From the NCBI GenBank assembly GCA_963728975.1, contig CAVSMF010000005.1, forward strand, positions 267,120-331,119: 64,000 nucleotides of DNA. Direction: 5' to 3'. The position numbers and the translations under genes are program-made. The DNA is from DATFCK01 sp963728975. GTDB lineage: Bacteria; Verrucomicrobiota; Verrucomicrobiia; Chthoniobacterales; UBA10450. Under the pieces are notes generated by a model. The model saw only the letters and a list, made by a program, of their open reading frames with translations, had not been told where the DNA came from and made no database searches. This document shows positions 16,865 through 28,184 of this stretch, piece by piece (the stretch's first letter is position 1; each line of letters begins with the position of its first letter).

Positions 16865-17173
16865 TCAGACCGCCGCCACCTGACGGCTAACGATCAGGAA
16901 ATCCTGCTGGTTCCATTCCCGCAGCAGATCGGCCTTCAGTTGAACAAAATATTTTTGGGCGCCGCTTTCGTCGTTGGCCAGAACCCGCACGATTTCTATC
17001 CGATCGCGAAAAGTGTGCTCGCCGATTTTCCATACACCTTCGTGCTCCTGCCGAAAATGAGTGAGGCCGCCGAATTGATCGACCAGCCGTTTTTTCAAAT
17101 TCTTCAGCTTGGTTGGGTCGATCGGCCGGCCGTCGTTATAATAGAGAGGCAGGTAAAGCTCATATTCGAGCAT
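16865..17173 (-). CDS. Conserved-type hypothetical protein
   Basis: A 102-residue soluble protein starting MLEYELYLPLYYNDGRPIDP with the segment VDQFGGLTHFRQEHEGVWKI. The glycine-containing GGLTHF stretch is seen in small hypothetical proteins but I do not recognise a function. ATG 17173 is chosen because the frame upstream reads as low-complexity sequence. It lies downstream of ku on the same strand. Confidence 0.65.
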   Translation of the reverse strand: MLEYELYLPLYYNDGRPIDPTKLKNLKKRLVDQFGGLTHFRQEHEGVWKIGEHTFRDRIEIVRVLANDESGAQKYFVQLKADLLREWNQQDFLIVSRQVAAV

Positions 17174-17294
17174 GACGGAGATACTTGGCTGGAGAGGTGC
17201 GGGAGTGCAACTGTTTACGGCGGGTTCCATTTTCTTATCAGGTCCGATCCGACATTTGGCGGCTTCTCTGAGATTAAGGTAAGCCCCCTGCCGC

Positions 17295-18132
17295 CTAGGC
17301 GGCCTTTTTGTGACGATGCGAATGTTTGGCTGACCGTTTTGTTTTCCTTTTGGCCGCTCCCGACTTCTCCAGACTTTGTTGCAGCACCGACACCAGATCA
17401 ATCACCTTGGTCGGCTTAGGCGCTTTCGCCGGCTTGTGCTCGATTGCCTTCCCCCCATGCTCCACCTTGTCCTCGATTACTTCCATCAGCGCCTCCCGGT
17501 ACTCGTCGTGGTATTTCTGCGGATCCCATTTCGAGGTCATGCTTCCAATCAGGGCCCTGGCCATCTCCATCTCCCGCTTGCCCGCCTCAAGCTTCTTCGG
17601 AAGACGCAGCTTGCCCGTGTCCGCCAGTTCGTCGGCAAAATGCATCAGCTCGAGAACCAGGGCCCCGTCCTCCGGCTTCACCCCGGCCAGATATTGCCGG
17701 GTTTTGATCACGACCTTGGCGATCCCGACCTTTTTGCTCTTTTCCAACGATTCGCGCAACAGGACGTAGGCTTTGTCTCCTCCCTTCTGCGGCTCGAGAT
17801 AGTACCGGCTTGTAGAAAAACATCGGATCGATCTCGTCCAGGTCGACGAAATCCTGGATATCCACCGTCTGGGTCGCTTCGATATCGACCCGCTGAAAAT
17901 CCTCTTCTTTCAGGATAACGTATTTGCCTTTCTCGTACTCGTAACCTTTCACGATGTCGTCCCACGGAACTTCTTTGCCATCTTTTTCCGCCACCCGCTT
18001 GTAATTGATCGGGCTGAGGTCGCCCTTTCGCAGGAGCCGGAATTGCAGTTCTTCACGGCGCGTCGCCGGATAAAGGGCGATGGGAATATTAACCAGACCG
18101 AAACTGATGCTGCCTTTCCAGATCGCTCGCAT
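17295..18132 (-). pseudogene. ku: Ku-type DNA end-binding protein, frameshifted
   Basis: Bacterial Ku homodimer for non-homologous end joining. The N-terminal part starts MRAIWKGSISFGLVNIPIAL and runs to EIDPMFFYKP; the C-terminal part resumes as ESLEKSKKVGIAKVVIKTRQ through KYHDEYREALMEVIEDKVE and a lysine-rich tail. The join needs removal of one base near 17805-17808 (ccgg), after which the reading is KPYYLEPQKGGDKAYVLLRES, as in normal Ku. The remaining 280 residues show no other lesion, so either the gene is freshly broken or the base is a sequence error. No ligase D is in the window. Confidence 0.88.
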
Positions 18133-18186
18133 GATACTGGTTACTTCGCAGCGCGACACCCTGGCGGAGGTGTTGGCTTGCCCTTA

Positions 18187-18711
18187 GGTAGAGGCGCATC
18201 TCTTTCCGAGCCGTCGGCTTCTCCAAGCCAGAGGCCGAGGCGCCAAGGGCTAACGGGCAATAACGCGCATCGATAACATGTCGCACCGACCCCCGCGGGC
18301 ATCTCGGAGAGATGCCCCTACCTGGGATCTCGCAACGCAACCTTCTTCAGGTAGGGGCGCATCTCCGAGGCGCCCGGGGCTAACGGGCAATAACGCGCAT
18401 CGATAACATGTCCCATCAACCCCGCGGGCATCTCGGAGAGATGCCCCTACCTGGGATCTCGCAACGCAACCTTCTTCAGGTAGGGGCGCATCTCCGAGGC
18501 GCCCGGGGCTAACGGGCAATAACGCGCATCGATAACATGTCGCATCAACCCCGCGGGCATCTCGGAGAGATGCCCCTACCTGGGATCTCGCAACGCAACC
18601 TTCTTCAGGTAGGGGCGCATCTCCGAGGCGCCCGGGGCTAATGGGCAATAACGCGCATCGATAACATGTCCCATCAACCCCGCGGGCATCTCGGAGAGAT
18701 GCCCCTACCTG
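18187..18711. repeat. 129-bp tandem repeat array, four copies
   Basis: Copies begin at 18350, 18479 and 18608 with an exact 129-nt spacing, preceded by a diverged copy at 18187. Each unit contains a large hairpin with arms ggtaggggcgcatctccgag and ctcggagagatgcccctacc. Copies differ by only a few bases. The apparent minus-strand protein across it is the repeat translated and not a real gene. From 18133 to 18737 nothing else is present. Confidence 0.92.
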
Positions 18712-18737
18712 GGAGGCCCTGGCCGTAAAGCCCGATC

Positions 18738-19976
18738 TCAAGCCGCGCGCTCGAGCTGCTGGCGCGGGATGCCGCGCAATTCAAACAACCGGATGAGCGT
18801 TTCTTCGATCAGATTGTTCGGACAGGAAGCTCCCGCGGTAATGCCGATAACTACCGGGCCGGGTGGCAGCCAGAAATGGGAAACCACTTCGCGTTTCTCG
18901 TGCAGGTTGTAATGCTTGATCTCGGTGGCGGAAACAAGCCGAGAGGCGTTGAGCACAAAATAGGTCGGCAATTTCTCTTCGCCCATTTCGGCCAGGTGCG
19001 AGGTGTTCGAACTGTTGTAGCCGCCCACCACCAGCAGCGAATCCATCTTGACGGCAAGCAATTCCCGAAGCGCATCCTGGCGTTCCTGAGTGGCCCCGCA
19101 GATGGTATCGAAAAACCGGAAGTTGTTCTGCGCCAACTCCGCACCGTCGCGGTCCATGACTGCTTGCCGGATTCTTCTCTGCACTTCCTCGGTTTCGCCC
19201 CGCAGCATCGTGGTCTGGTTGGCTACTCCAACCGTTTTCAAATGAACGTCCGGATCGAACCCGGGTGAATATGCGCCGCGGAACTTTTCCAGAAACGCTT
19301 CTTTATCGCCGCCGTTACGGATGTAATCGCAAACGTAATCGGTATCGGCAAGAGTGAGGACGACGAGGTAATGGCCCTGACCGTTGCCCAGGGCGCGGGA
19401 GCTGGTCGCCTTGGTCTCTTCATGCTCCGCCTTGCCGTGAATGATCGAGGTAGCCGATTCGCTGGCGTATTTGCGGACCCGCTTCCAGACGCTCATCACG
19501 TCCCCGCAGGTCGTGTCCACAATCTGGCAACCGCGCTCCTTGATCTGCTCCAAAATGGATAACTCCGTTCCAAACGCCGGCACGATGACGACATCGTCGG
19601 GCTGGAGGTCGGATATGTCCGCCTGCTTGTTGTTGCCGGTCAGGTTCTTGATGCCTAACGAAGAAATCTGCTCGTTCACTTCGGGGTTGTGAATGATCTC
19701 TCCGACGATAAACAGACGCCGGTCCTTGAACACTTTGCGGGCCGCGTAAGCAAGATCGATGGCGCGTTCGACCCCGTAACAAAACCCAAATTGCTTGGCC
19801 AACCGCACGGTCGTATTCCCAATCGAAATGAGTCCCCCGGTCCGCCGGATTTTTTCCACAATATCGCTGCGATAATGCGATTCGACCTGCTGCTGGACCG
19901 CGGCCATCACGTCCGGCGTGCGGAGGTTGACCTTTTCGCGGGCGGTTGTGCTGCTGGAAATCAGGTTCGTGCTCAT
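18738..19976 (-). CDS. ispH: 4-hydroxy-3-methylbut-2-enyl diphosphate reductase
   Basis: Last enzyme of the MEP isoprenoid pathway, an iron-sulfur reductase making IPP and DMAPP. Three conserved cluster cysteines are seen: C66 in GFCYGVERA, C157 in DTTCGDV and C293 in TICGATQERQ, with the substrate histidine in IIHNPEVN and TAGASCPNN near the end. At 412 residues it belongs to the long form seen in cyanobacteria, plants and some Verrucomicrobiota, with an N-terminal extension of about 50 residues. The start MSTNLISSST is the furthest upstream ATG. Confidence 0.95.
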   Translation of the reverse strand: MSTNLISSSTTAREKVNLRTPDVMAAVQQQVESHYRSDIVEKIRRTGGLISIGNTTVRLAKQFGFCYGVERAIDLAYAARKVFKDRRLFIVGEIIHNPEVNEQISSLGIKNLTGNNKQADISDLQPDDVVIVPAFGTELSILEQIKERGCQIVDTTCGDVMSVWKRVRKYASESATSIIHGKAEHEETKATSSRALGNGQGHYLVVLTLADTDYVCDYIRNGGDKEAFLEKFRGAYSPGFDPDVHLKTVGVANQTTMLRGETEEVQRRIRQAVMDRDGAELAQNNFRFFDTICGATQERQDALRELLAVKMDSLLVVGGYNSSNTSHLAEMGEEKLPTYFVLNASRLVSATEIKHYNLHEKREVVSHFWLPPGPVVIGITAGASCPNNLIEETLIRLFELRGIPRQQLERAA

Positions 19977-20004
19977 GCCAAAGGCGGCGCGGCCGCGCCG
20001 CGCG

Positions 20005-20664
20005 CTATTCCAATAACGGGCCCTTCGGCTTGCTAAACGCCGCGTCTGAAATCATTATCCGTGGATCGGGGTCGGGCACTTTGGAATCGTCCACCCGCTG
20101 CACCTTGGGGCCGATGGTGGCGTCTTCCGGCTGGGTCGTGGCAATATTTACCGGGGTCCCGATCCGCACCAGAGCGAAGAACTTGGCCGCGGCTTCTCCT
20201 TTCAGCCGAATACAACCATGCGTCCGCGGATAAGGATGAACAAATCCCTGGTGAAACCCGTAAGCAGGCGCGAATTCACACCAGTAACCCATCGGATAAC
20301 CGACATAACGCCCCGGCCCGCCGCCGGTGGAAGGAACAATGCGATCGCCCCGGACGCTGAAGCCGTACGAGCCCGAACGTTTGTGCTCTTGTTTTGAATA
20401 AATCTTAAAATTGCCGCGCGGCGTTGGCTTGGAAGGGATACCGACCGATACCGCCGCCGCCATCAGACAGCGGTCGCCTTCCATTACATATACATTTTCC
20501 TTCGAGAGAGAGACCTTCACCCGGACGGCGGATGGATCGTTCGGCCGGTAAGCAGTTACATGATACGGCCCGCCCCGGGAAGCGAAATGGCCGCCCGCGC
20601 AACCGGTAAACAGCGCCGCCAGGCCGGTCAAGACGAACAAATTCAAGCGGGAAATACCTTGCAT
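20005..20664 (-). CDS. L,D-transpeptidase lipoprotein (YkuD domain)
   Basis: Cell-wall cross-linking enzyme or lipoprotein-anchoring transpeptidase, 219 residues. A lipoprotein signal is visible (LFVLTGLAALFTGC, lipid cysteine at 22). The YkuD catalytic motif is HPYPRTHGCIRL with nucleophile C151, and VGIPSKPTPRGNFKIYSKQ is the usual upstream strand. It is 28 nt downstream-adjacent to ispH on the same strand. Active in the periplasm. Confidence 0.92.
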   Translation of the reverse strand: MQGISRLNLFVLTGLAALFTGCAGGHFASRGGPYHVTAYRPNDPSAVRVKVSLSKENVYVMEGDRCLMAAAVSVGIPSKPTPRGNFKIYSKQEHKRSGSYGFSVRGDRIVPSTGGGPGRYVGYPMGYWCEFAPAYGFHQGFVHPYPRTHGCIRLKGEAAAKFFALVRIGTPVNIATTQPEDATIGPKVQRVDDSKVPDPDPRIMISDAAFSKPKGPLLE

Positions 20665-20815
20665 AGCTCCCTTATTGGAGAATCACCTCGCCTTCTTGTC
20701 AACCGGAGCGCCGCCGGCAGCCAAATCGATGCCGGCAGCCGCCGGAGCGATGTCGAACCAAACGCGAATCCGCGAAAATCAGGAACCCCCAGCGGTTCAA
20801 TCATGCCTGCAGTCC

Positions 20816-21809
20816 TCAACCGGAGTCTGATGATTGCTGATCCGTCGCGTCTTGAGACAGGATGCGCTCGAACGCATTCCAGGTTTGCCCGTAAAATGGA
20901 TAAGGCCGATCCGGTTTCATCGGCCGGTAACGCCAGTGTTTATACATCCATAACCATGGCCCGGGGTTTTTCCGCGCCTAAGGCTCGAACGAATCCCAGC
21001 ATGCCTGGGCGATCTGGCGAAGGCTCTTCCCCTCCGTTTGCTCGAGCCTGGGATGGAAAACAAGGCGATAACGCCCGTTAGGCAGAGGCTGGCAGTGGGC
21101 CGGGATGATCGGGGCGCCGGTTTGTTGATGGAGCCACGCGTGAGCGGACGTCAAACTGGTTTTCAACCCGAAGCAATCGACCACCACCGCCCCTTGCCGC
21201 GGCGGCACGGTCAAATCGACTAACAACGCGGTGCGCCCTTTCCGGCGAAGCACTTTGTAGAGTCTAACGATGCCGCGGTCCCGCGGAATCAACTCGTGCC
21301 CGGATTGTTCCCGTAACTTCCGAAAAATCGGATCGAGCCGTGGATTTTTGAACTCCTGGGCAATAATGGTCCCAGCCAAATCGAGAAACCCGCAGACCAG
21401 GCTGAGCCATTCAAAATTGCTGTAATGAAAGCAGGCAATGATGATGCTCCGTTCCGGTCCGGTCGTCGCGCCCGGTTTCTTCGAAATTCTCCAGCTCAAC
21501 ATAACGGCTGAAGTTTTCGCGGGTAAGACGCGGGCTCCACAACAGATCGACCATCGTCCGGGCAAAATGCTGGAACGACTCGCGCAGAAGCCGGCGTCGC
21601 TGGCCCGCCGTCAGCCGATCGCCAAAAGCCGCCTCCAGGTTGGCCAGACCAACCTTTCGGCCTTGCCGATCGAAAATCGCCATGAGCAGCCCAAGCCCAC
21701 CAGCAAGCAGAACGCAGCCTCGGCGCGGCAGCAGCGGGATCAACTTCGTCGCCAGGACAAGTCCAACCCATTCAATCCGATAGCGAAACCGTTTCCAACG
21801 TCGCCGCAT
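20816..21809 (-). pseudogene. Lysophospholipid/lauroyl acyltransferase-like gene, doubly broken
   Basis: Homologous to LpxL/HtrB-type acyltransferases that complete lipid A. From ATG 21809 it reads MRRRWKRFRYRIEWVGLVLA and GRKVGLANLEAAFGD; after a frameshift near 21465-21490 it continues GPERSIIIACFHYSNFEWLS, where HYSNFE is the catalytic HxxNxE-type motif. An in-frame amber codon at 20978-20980 then interrupts FEP/ARKNPGPWLWMYKHWRYRP, which is the normal family C-terminus and ends at a TGA at 20816-20818. Two independent lesions make true decay more likely than a single read error. Confidence 0.85.
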
Positions 21810-21978
21810 TTCGCATCCTATACACGGCGGAGCGAACCCTTGCCAGAGGTTCGCGGCGCGGGCCGGCTTTCCAACCCGGCAAGAAACGATCAACCGCGGC
21901 AGGCTAACCGCCTCTGGAATTGACTTGGACCTGATCGATTCTAGGTTGGAAAACGCGTACGGTGGCGCGGGATGAATC

Positions 21979-23778
<1,800 letters not shown>

Positions 23779-23800
23779 GATACCGACCGAAGCGCCAATA

Positions 23801-23854
23801 TGTAGCCACGGCCCTGTGGGCCGTGCGCGCACGTCGCGCAGCGGCGTGGCTACA
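23801..23854. repeat. Palindromic REP-like element
   Basis: Reads tgtagccacggccctgtggg at the left and gcggcgtggctaca at the right, an imperfect inverted repeat between glyA and zwf. The rest of 23779-24028 shows nothing coding. Confidence 0.65.
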
Positions 23855-24028
23855 TCCTCCTGCTCGTACTCGATGAATTGGGAGCGAGTCGGCCCCCGAA
23901 ACACACGCCCCCAAAAATTTAGCGCCATTTCCCGTGTTTTTCGGACGGATGCCCCAGCCTGCCTCCCGGCTGGGACACGATATTTCTCCTTACCTCCAAC
24001 CGAAAATCTGCCTAATCTGCGATTACCC

Positions 24029-25576
24029 ATGCATCGTTCATCCGATCGACCTGAGGTCAATCCTTTGCGTGAAGGTCTATCAACCCGGGCCGTGCCCCAG
24101 CCTTGTTGCATCGTGATCTTCGGCGCCACCGGCGACCTAACGCATCGAAAACTCATCCCCGCCCTTTATAATCTCGCCGCCGACGGAGAACTGCCCCCCG
24201 CGGTCACCGTCGTCGGAATGGCTCGCCGCCCAAAAACGGACGAAGGATTCCGGCGCGAACTGGAAGAAGCAGCCCGGAAATTCTCACGGCAAAATGTCCG
24301 CGACGAACTCTGGAACACCTTTGCCCAGTCCATCTCTTATCATCAAAGCGAGTTCGAAGATGAAAACGGCTACAAAACTCTGGCCGAGCGCTTGAGCCAG
24401 ATCGACAAGGAACGCGGCACACGCGGTAACCGGCTTTTTTATCTGGCAGTGGCGCCCGACCAGTTCGAACCAATTTTGGAGAATCTCAAGGCAGCGGGAT
24501 TGAACAGGGCTCCGGAAGGCAGCTGGGCTCGTATCATCGTCGAAAAGCCGTTCGGAACCGATCTCGCTTCAGCCCGGGAACTGAACCGGATCGTCAGCAA
24601 CGCTTTTTCCGAAGAACAAACCTATCGGATCGATCACTTTCTTGGAAAGGAAACGGCCCAGAACATTCTCGTTTTGCGATTCGCCAACGCCATTTTCGAG
24701 CCGCTTTGGAACACGCGCTACATCGATCATGTCCAGATTACCGCCGCCGAAACTCTGGGAGTCGAGGGCCGGGCCGGATATTACGACAAATCCGGCGCTC
24801 TGCGCGACATGGTCCAGAATCATTTGCTCCAGTTGCTTTGTCTTATTGCGATGGAAGCGCCGACCGACCTTCGCGCCAACAGCATTCGCGACGAGAAGGT
24901 CAAAGTGGTGCGTTCGCTTCGGCGAATGGCCGGAGAAGCGGTGGTGGAGAACGTCGTGCGCGCCCAGTACGCCGCCGGGGCCATCAACGGCAAACCGGTC
25001 GCCGGCTATCGCGACGAGGAACGGGTTGAGCCAAAATCGCAGACCGAAACCTACGTCGCGCTCTGTCTCTATATAGATGATTGGCGCTGGGCCGACGTGC
25101 CTATTTACATGCGGGTAGGCAAACGGCTCCCCAAATCCGCCACCGAGATCTCGGTGCACTTCAAAAAAGCGCCGGCGGTGCTGTTCAATATGGAAACCGT
25201 CACCCTCGATCAAAATGTTCTGGTCGTCCGGATTCAGCCGGACGAAGGGATTTCGCTCCGGATGCAGGCCAAGATTCCCGGCATCAGTTTGCGGATCGAG
25301 CCGGTCAAAATGGATTTCCATTATGGCACCTCTTTCGGCAAACCGAGCCCCGAAGCCTACGAACGCCTCCTTCTCGATGCCATGAGCGGCGATGCCACCC
25401 TGTTCGCGCGCCGGGACGAAGTCGAGGAAGCCTGGGCTTTTATCGATCCGATCGAACGCGCATGGCAGCTGCAAAAAGAAGCGCCCCCCTTGTTCTTTTA
25501 TCCGGCTGGTTCGTGGGGCCCGGAAGAGGCCGACGCTCTCCTGGCCCGCGACGGCCGGGCCTGGAGAAGGTTGTAA
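24029..25576 (+). CDS. zwf: Glucose-6-phosphate 1-dehydrogenase
   Basis: NADP-linked oxidation of glucose-6-phosphate, first step of the oxidative pentose phosphate pathway. From ATG 24029 the protein has 515 residues, normal for the family. The dinucleotide motif IFGATGDLTHRKL is at about 30-42, the catalytic RIDHFLGKE at about 200-208, and EKPFGTDLASA and the C-terminal MRVGKRLPKSATEI are present. The frame is open upstream to 23816 but that stretch is repeat sequence. opcA follows 7 nt later. Confidence 0.95.
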   Translation: MHRSSDRPEVNPLREGLSTRAVPQPCCIVIFGATGDLTHRKLIPALYNLAADGELPPAVTVVGMARRPKTDEGFRRELEEAARKFSRQNVRDELWNTFAQSISYHQSEFEDENGYKTLAERLSQIDKERGTRGNRLFYLAVAPDQFEPILENLKAAGLNRAPEGSWARIIVEKPFGTDLASARELNRIVSNAFSEEQTYRIDHFLGKETAQNILVLRFANAIFEPLWNTRYIDHVQITAAETLGVEGRAGYYDKSGALRDMVQNHLLQLLCLIAMEAPTDLRANSIRDEKVKVVRSLRRMAGEAVVENVVRAQYAAGAINGKPVAGYRDEERVEPKSQTETYVALCLYIDDWRWADVPIYMRVGKRLPKSATEISVHFKKAPAVLFNMETVTLDQNVLVVRIQPDEGISLRMQAKIPGISLRIEPVKMDFHYGTSFGKPSPEAYERLLLDAMSGDATLFARRDEVEEAWAFIDPIERAWQLQKEAPPLFFYPAGSWGPEEADALLARDGRAWRRL

Positions 25577-25582
25577 AGCGAC

Positions 25583-26645
25583 ATGCCCGCAACCGCTGAA
25601 AATTATTCGTTAGGCTCTCCGGTCGAGATTGCGAAGATCGATCGCGAACTCAAGAAGTTGTGGAAAGAAAGCGCCGGGGCGATGACCCGCGCTTCCCTGA
25701 TTAACCTGGCCATCTACAGCGAGAAACCAGGCTCGCTCGACCGGAATACCCAGCTCATTTCGCAGATCACAGCCAGCCATGCCTGCCGCGCCCTGGTCAT
25801 CGAGGCAGACCGGACCGCAAACCGAAAACCGGGCGCGAGCCTGGATCAACGCCCACTGCCACATCAGCCGCGCCGGCAGCGCCCAGGTCTGCTCCGAACA
25901 GCTCTCTTTTCTCCTCGAAGGCCCATGCAGCACAATGCTGCCCAGCATTGTGTTCTCGCATCTCGACTCCGATCTGCCGTTCTATCTTTGGTGGCAGGAT
26001 GAATTTTACCAACCGATGGATCCCCAGCTCTGGGCCTGGGTCGACCGCGTTATCTACGACAGCCAGCAATGGCGGGATTTCGCCGCTCAGTTCGAACTGG
26101 TCAAAACCGCCGAACGCGAAGCGTCCCAGCGCATCGTCCTGTGCGACCTGAATTGGATGCGCCTCGATAAAATCCGGATCGCTCTCGCTCAGTTCTTCGA
26201 CCATCCCGCCGCCCATCATCATTTCGAGGAGATCGATACCGTCTCCATCACGTTCGCTCCCGGCCATCGCTCGGCCGCCGTGCTCCTGGCCGGTTGGCTC
26301 GCGGCCCAGTTGGATTGGCGCATCAATCCCGGTCAGAGCCGCGGTTCGCATTTTCATCTGACCAATTCCAATGATCGAAAAATCCAGGCCGAATTGAAGG
26401 AAGAGCCCGGCGAACCGATCAGTCACGTCGCCTTGCGATCCGGTCCTACCCAGTTTTCGGTCCGGCATCCCAGCGGTGTCGATTTACTCGAAGTTTCCCG
26501 GGAAGATTCCGGCGAAAAACGCCTCCAGCAGCTGATGCCGGCCGGCAGCAACGATCTCGTGCGTTTGGCCAGCGACGAATTGATGCGGGCCGGACCTCAT
26601 GCCGTCTATTTGCGGGTCGTAAACACGGTCCAAACTCTTCTTTAA
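25583..26645 (+). pseudogene. opcA: Glucose-6-phosphate dehydrogenase assembly protein, frameshifted
   Basis: OpcA activates or assembles Zwf in cyanobacteria, actinobacteria and Verrucomicrobiota. The N-terminal piece starts MPATAENYSLGSPVEIAKID and runs to CRALVIEAD; the body resumes in another frame as ARAWINAHCHISRAG, SEQLSFLLEGP, SDLPFYLWWQDEF and FEEIDTVSITFAPGHRSAAV. The shift lies at about 25805-25835. Everything else is in order up to VNTVQTLL and TAA 26643-26645. Its place directly behind zwf supports the call. A single-base sequence error would also explain it. Confidence 0.85.
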
Positions 26646-26790
26646 CCGAGCCGATTCTGGCGCGCGGAGTGGAAACGGCCACCGTTTTGCCGTGGACATT
26701 ATTGGAAATGGAAGAGCATGTCGCCAGCCCCGGCATTACTACGCTCTACGCCGAAAATCTCTGCTTCCGGCGAAAATCCGGCCTCGGATA
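26646..26790 (+). other. Open stretch after opcA, unassigned
   Basis: The frame used by the first part of opcA is open again from about 26624 to a TAG at 26788-26790 and reads ILARGVETATVLPWTLLEME and EEHVASPGITTLYAENLCF. Composition looks protein-like. It could be a C-terminal extension of OpcA reached by a second compensating shift, or a remnant of another gene. I do not recognise it. Confidence 0.3.
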
Positions 26791-26814
26791 GACGCCGTGT
26801 ACGACTCCTGCTGT

Positions 26815-26820
26815 GGAGGA
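26815..26820 (+). promoter_or_regulatory. Shine-Dalgarno that fixes the next start
   Basis: ggagga lies 7 nt before ATG 26828, so this ATG is preferred over GTG 26813, which lies before the site. Confidence 0.75.
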
Positions 26821-26827
26821 CCAGACG

Positions 26828-27829
26828 ATGCAGAGTTGTGATTTTTTCGCGTTTTGCAGCTCTCTCAAGCGTCCGGAACTAAAAGCCTTATACGACTTGT
26901 CGTGGCTCCGGCACATGGGAAGAGGCGAGGTCCTCTACCGCCCCGGCGATCCCGGCAACGCTCTTTTCATCGTCGACCGCGGCGTGGTCGAGCTCAGCCC
27001 GGAGGGAAATGGCCCCTCCGGCCTTCCAACCCTCTATTTCAGTCGCGGCGACCTCATTGGCGACGTGGAAGTCTTTTCCCAGTCGCGCCGGACCGGACTG
27101 GCCCGAGCCCACGAGGAGTCCACTCTGCGATGTTTTCCGAGAGCCAACTTTGCCGCGCTCCTTCGTCAAATCCCTTCATTTTTCCAGTACGCTTGCGAAC
27201 ATATGGCCAGCCAGGTCGCCAAAGCCCGGGAATTGGCCGGCGAGCACCATAATGGACTCGAATTGAGCGGCCGCATTTCCACATTCGACCTGACCACTAT
27301 CCATCAAACTCTGGTCAACTCCGGCCAAACCGGCGAACTCAATATCAAGGATGATCAGGCGGAAACAGTCGGAGCATTTTATTTCAAAGTTGGCCGCCTT
27401 TCCGCCGGACAATTCCAGCACCTCACCGGCGACGAGGCGTTCTGGCAATTGTTCCTGATCGAAACGCTTACCGGTACTTTTTCGTTTTCAGCCGGAGAAA
27501 AGCCGCTGACCGACTGGATTCAAGCGGCCCAAATCACTGAAACTCCCGGCGACCCTTTGATCGTCGCCCTGCAATATCGCGATGAATTCTACGCTTTAAA
27601 GGAACAAATGGACCCCGGCCCGGCCAAACTGGCCCCGCGCGCACCGGCTCTGTATTGGAACGGAGAGTCGCCTGAACATCTCAAATCTGCAGCCACCCAG
27701 GTGTGGGATGTTGTTTCTCAAAAAACCGGCACCATCAGCGACCTTTATCGGCAATGCTCCGTCTGCGAGCTCAAGATTTACCAGGTGGTCCACGAACTTT
27801 TGCGCTCGCAACAGCTGGCCCTGGCCTGA
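26828..27829 (+). CDS. Cyclic nucleotide-binding domain + DUF4388 protein
   Basis: A 333-residue cytoplasmic regulator-like protein. The N-terminal 130 residues form a Crp-type cyclic nucleotide-binding domain (GRGEVLYRPGDPGNALFIVD, SRGDLIGDVEVFSQSRRTG). The middle (LSGRISTFDLTTIHQTLVNS, GELNIKDDQAETVGAFYFK, GRLSAGQFQHLTGDEAFWQL) is the DUF4388/PatA N-terminal domain found in bacterial signalling proteins. The C-terminal 70 residues are winged-helix-like but lack a clear DNA-binding signature. Signal and target are unknown. Confidence 0.82.
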   Translation: MQSCDFFAFCSSLKRPELKALYDLSWLRHMGRGEVLYRPGDPGNALFIVDRGVVELSPEGNGPSGLPTLYFSRGDLIGDVEVFSQSRRTGLARAHEESTLRCFPRANFAALLRQIPSFFQYACEHMASQVAKARELAGEHHNGLELSGRISTFDLTTIHQTLVNSGQTGELNIKDDQAETVGAFYFKVGRLSAGQFQHLTGDEAFWQLFLIETLTGTFSFSAGEKPLTDWIQAAQITETPGDPLIVALQYRDEFYALKEQMDPGPAKLAPRAPALYWNGESPEHLKSAATQVWDVVSQKTGTISDLYRQCSVCELKIYQVVHELLRSQQLALA

Positions 27830-27870
27830 TCTGCACTGCGCTTCGCACAGGTTTTGCTCCAATACCAGTC

Positions 27871-28140
27871 GTGCTGGAACAAATCCTAAGGTGCTGCCTG
27901 GCAGTCGTAGTGGCCTCCGCCCCGCTGTCAGGCTGTGCCTATTTTAGTAAGAGCGGACGGCAGCAACTCGCTTACGAACATTATATCCGGAAACAAAACA
28001 AATTCCGGAATCGTCAGAGGGTCAAAATGAAAACGCCGCGGATGCCGGCCACTCCCGATTCGTCAGAGAGCAAAGTTACTGCCGAAACAGTCGGATCGCC
28101 TCAGGCAATGACGACCGGCCAAGCGCCCAACAACCAGTAA
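27871..28140 (+). CDS. Small lipoprotein
   Basis: An 89-residue protein from GTG 27871: VLEQILRCCLAVVVASAPLS followed by GCAYFSKSGRQQLAYEHYI. The lipobox is APLSGC. The rest is basic and low in structure. No known family recognised. It follows the cyclic nucleotide-binding gene by 41 nt. Confidence 0.6.
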   Translation: MLEQILRCCLAVVVASAPLSGCAYFSKSGRQQLAYEHYIRKQNKFRNRQRVKMKTPRMPATPDSSESKVTAETVGSPQAMTTGQAPNNQ

Positions 28141-28144
28141 ATTT

Positions 28145-28180
28145 GTAGGGCCCTCCGGTAGGGCGTCTCGGTCAGACGCC
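28145..28180. repeat. Hairpin of the gggcgtct/agacgcc family
   Basis: Contains gggcgtctcggtcagacgcc, a strong hairpin between two convergent genes; the family recurs near 34645-34675 and 37148-37168. A transcription terminator role is possible. Confidence 0.55.
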
Positions 28181-28184
28181 TCCT

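Noticed and set aside
17295..18132. Programmed frameshifting in ku.
   Set aside because: No slippery heptamer or downstream structure was seen at the shift; the extra base in ccgg is simpler as mutation or read error.
18187..18711. Possible CRISPR array.
   Set aside because: Units are tandem without unique spacers, are 129 nt long, and no cas genes are present.
18250..18741. 163-residue repetitive minus-strand frame.
   Set aside because: It is the 129-bp tandem repeat translated; the peptide repeats exactly with the DNA and contains hairpin arms.
27703..27870. Longer start for the small lipoprotein.
   Set aside because: Overlaps the preceding gene in another frame; the lipoprotein signal begins at GTG 27871.
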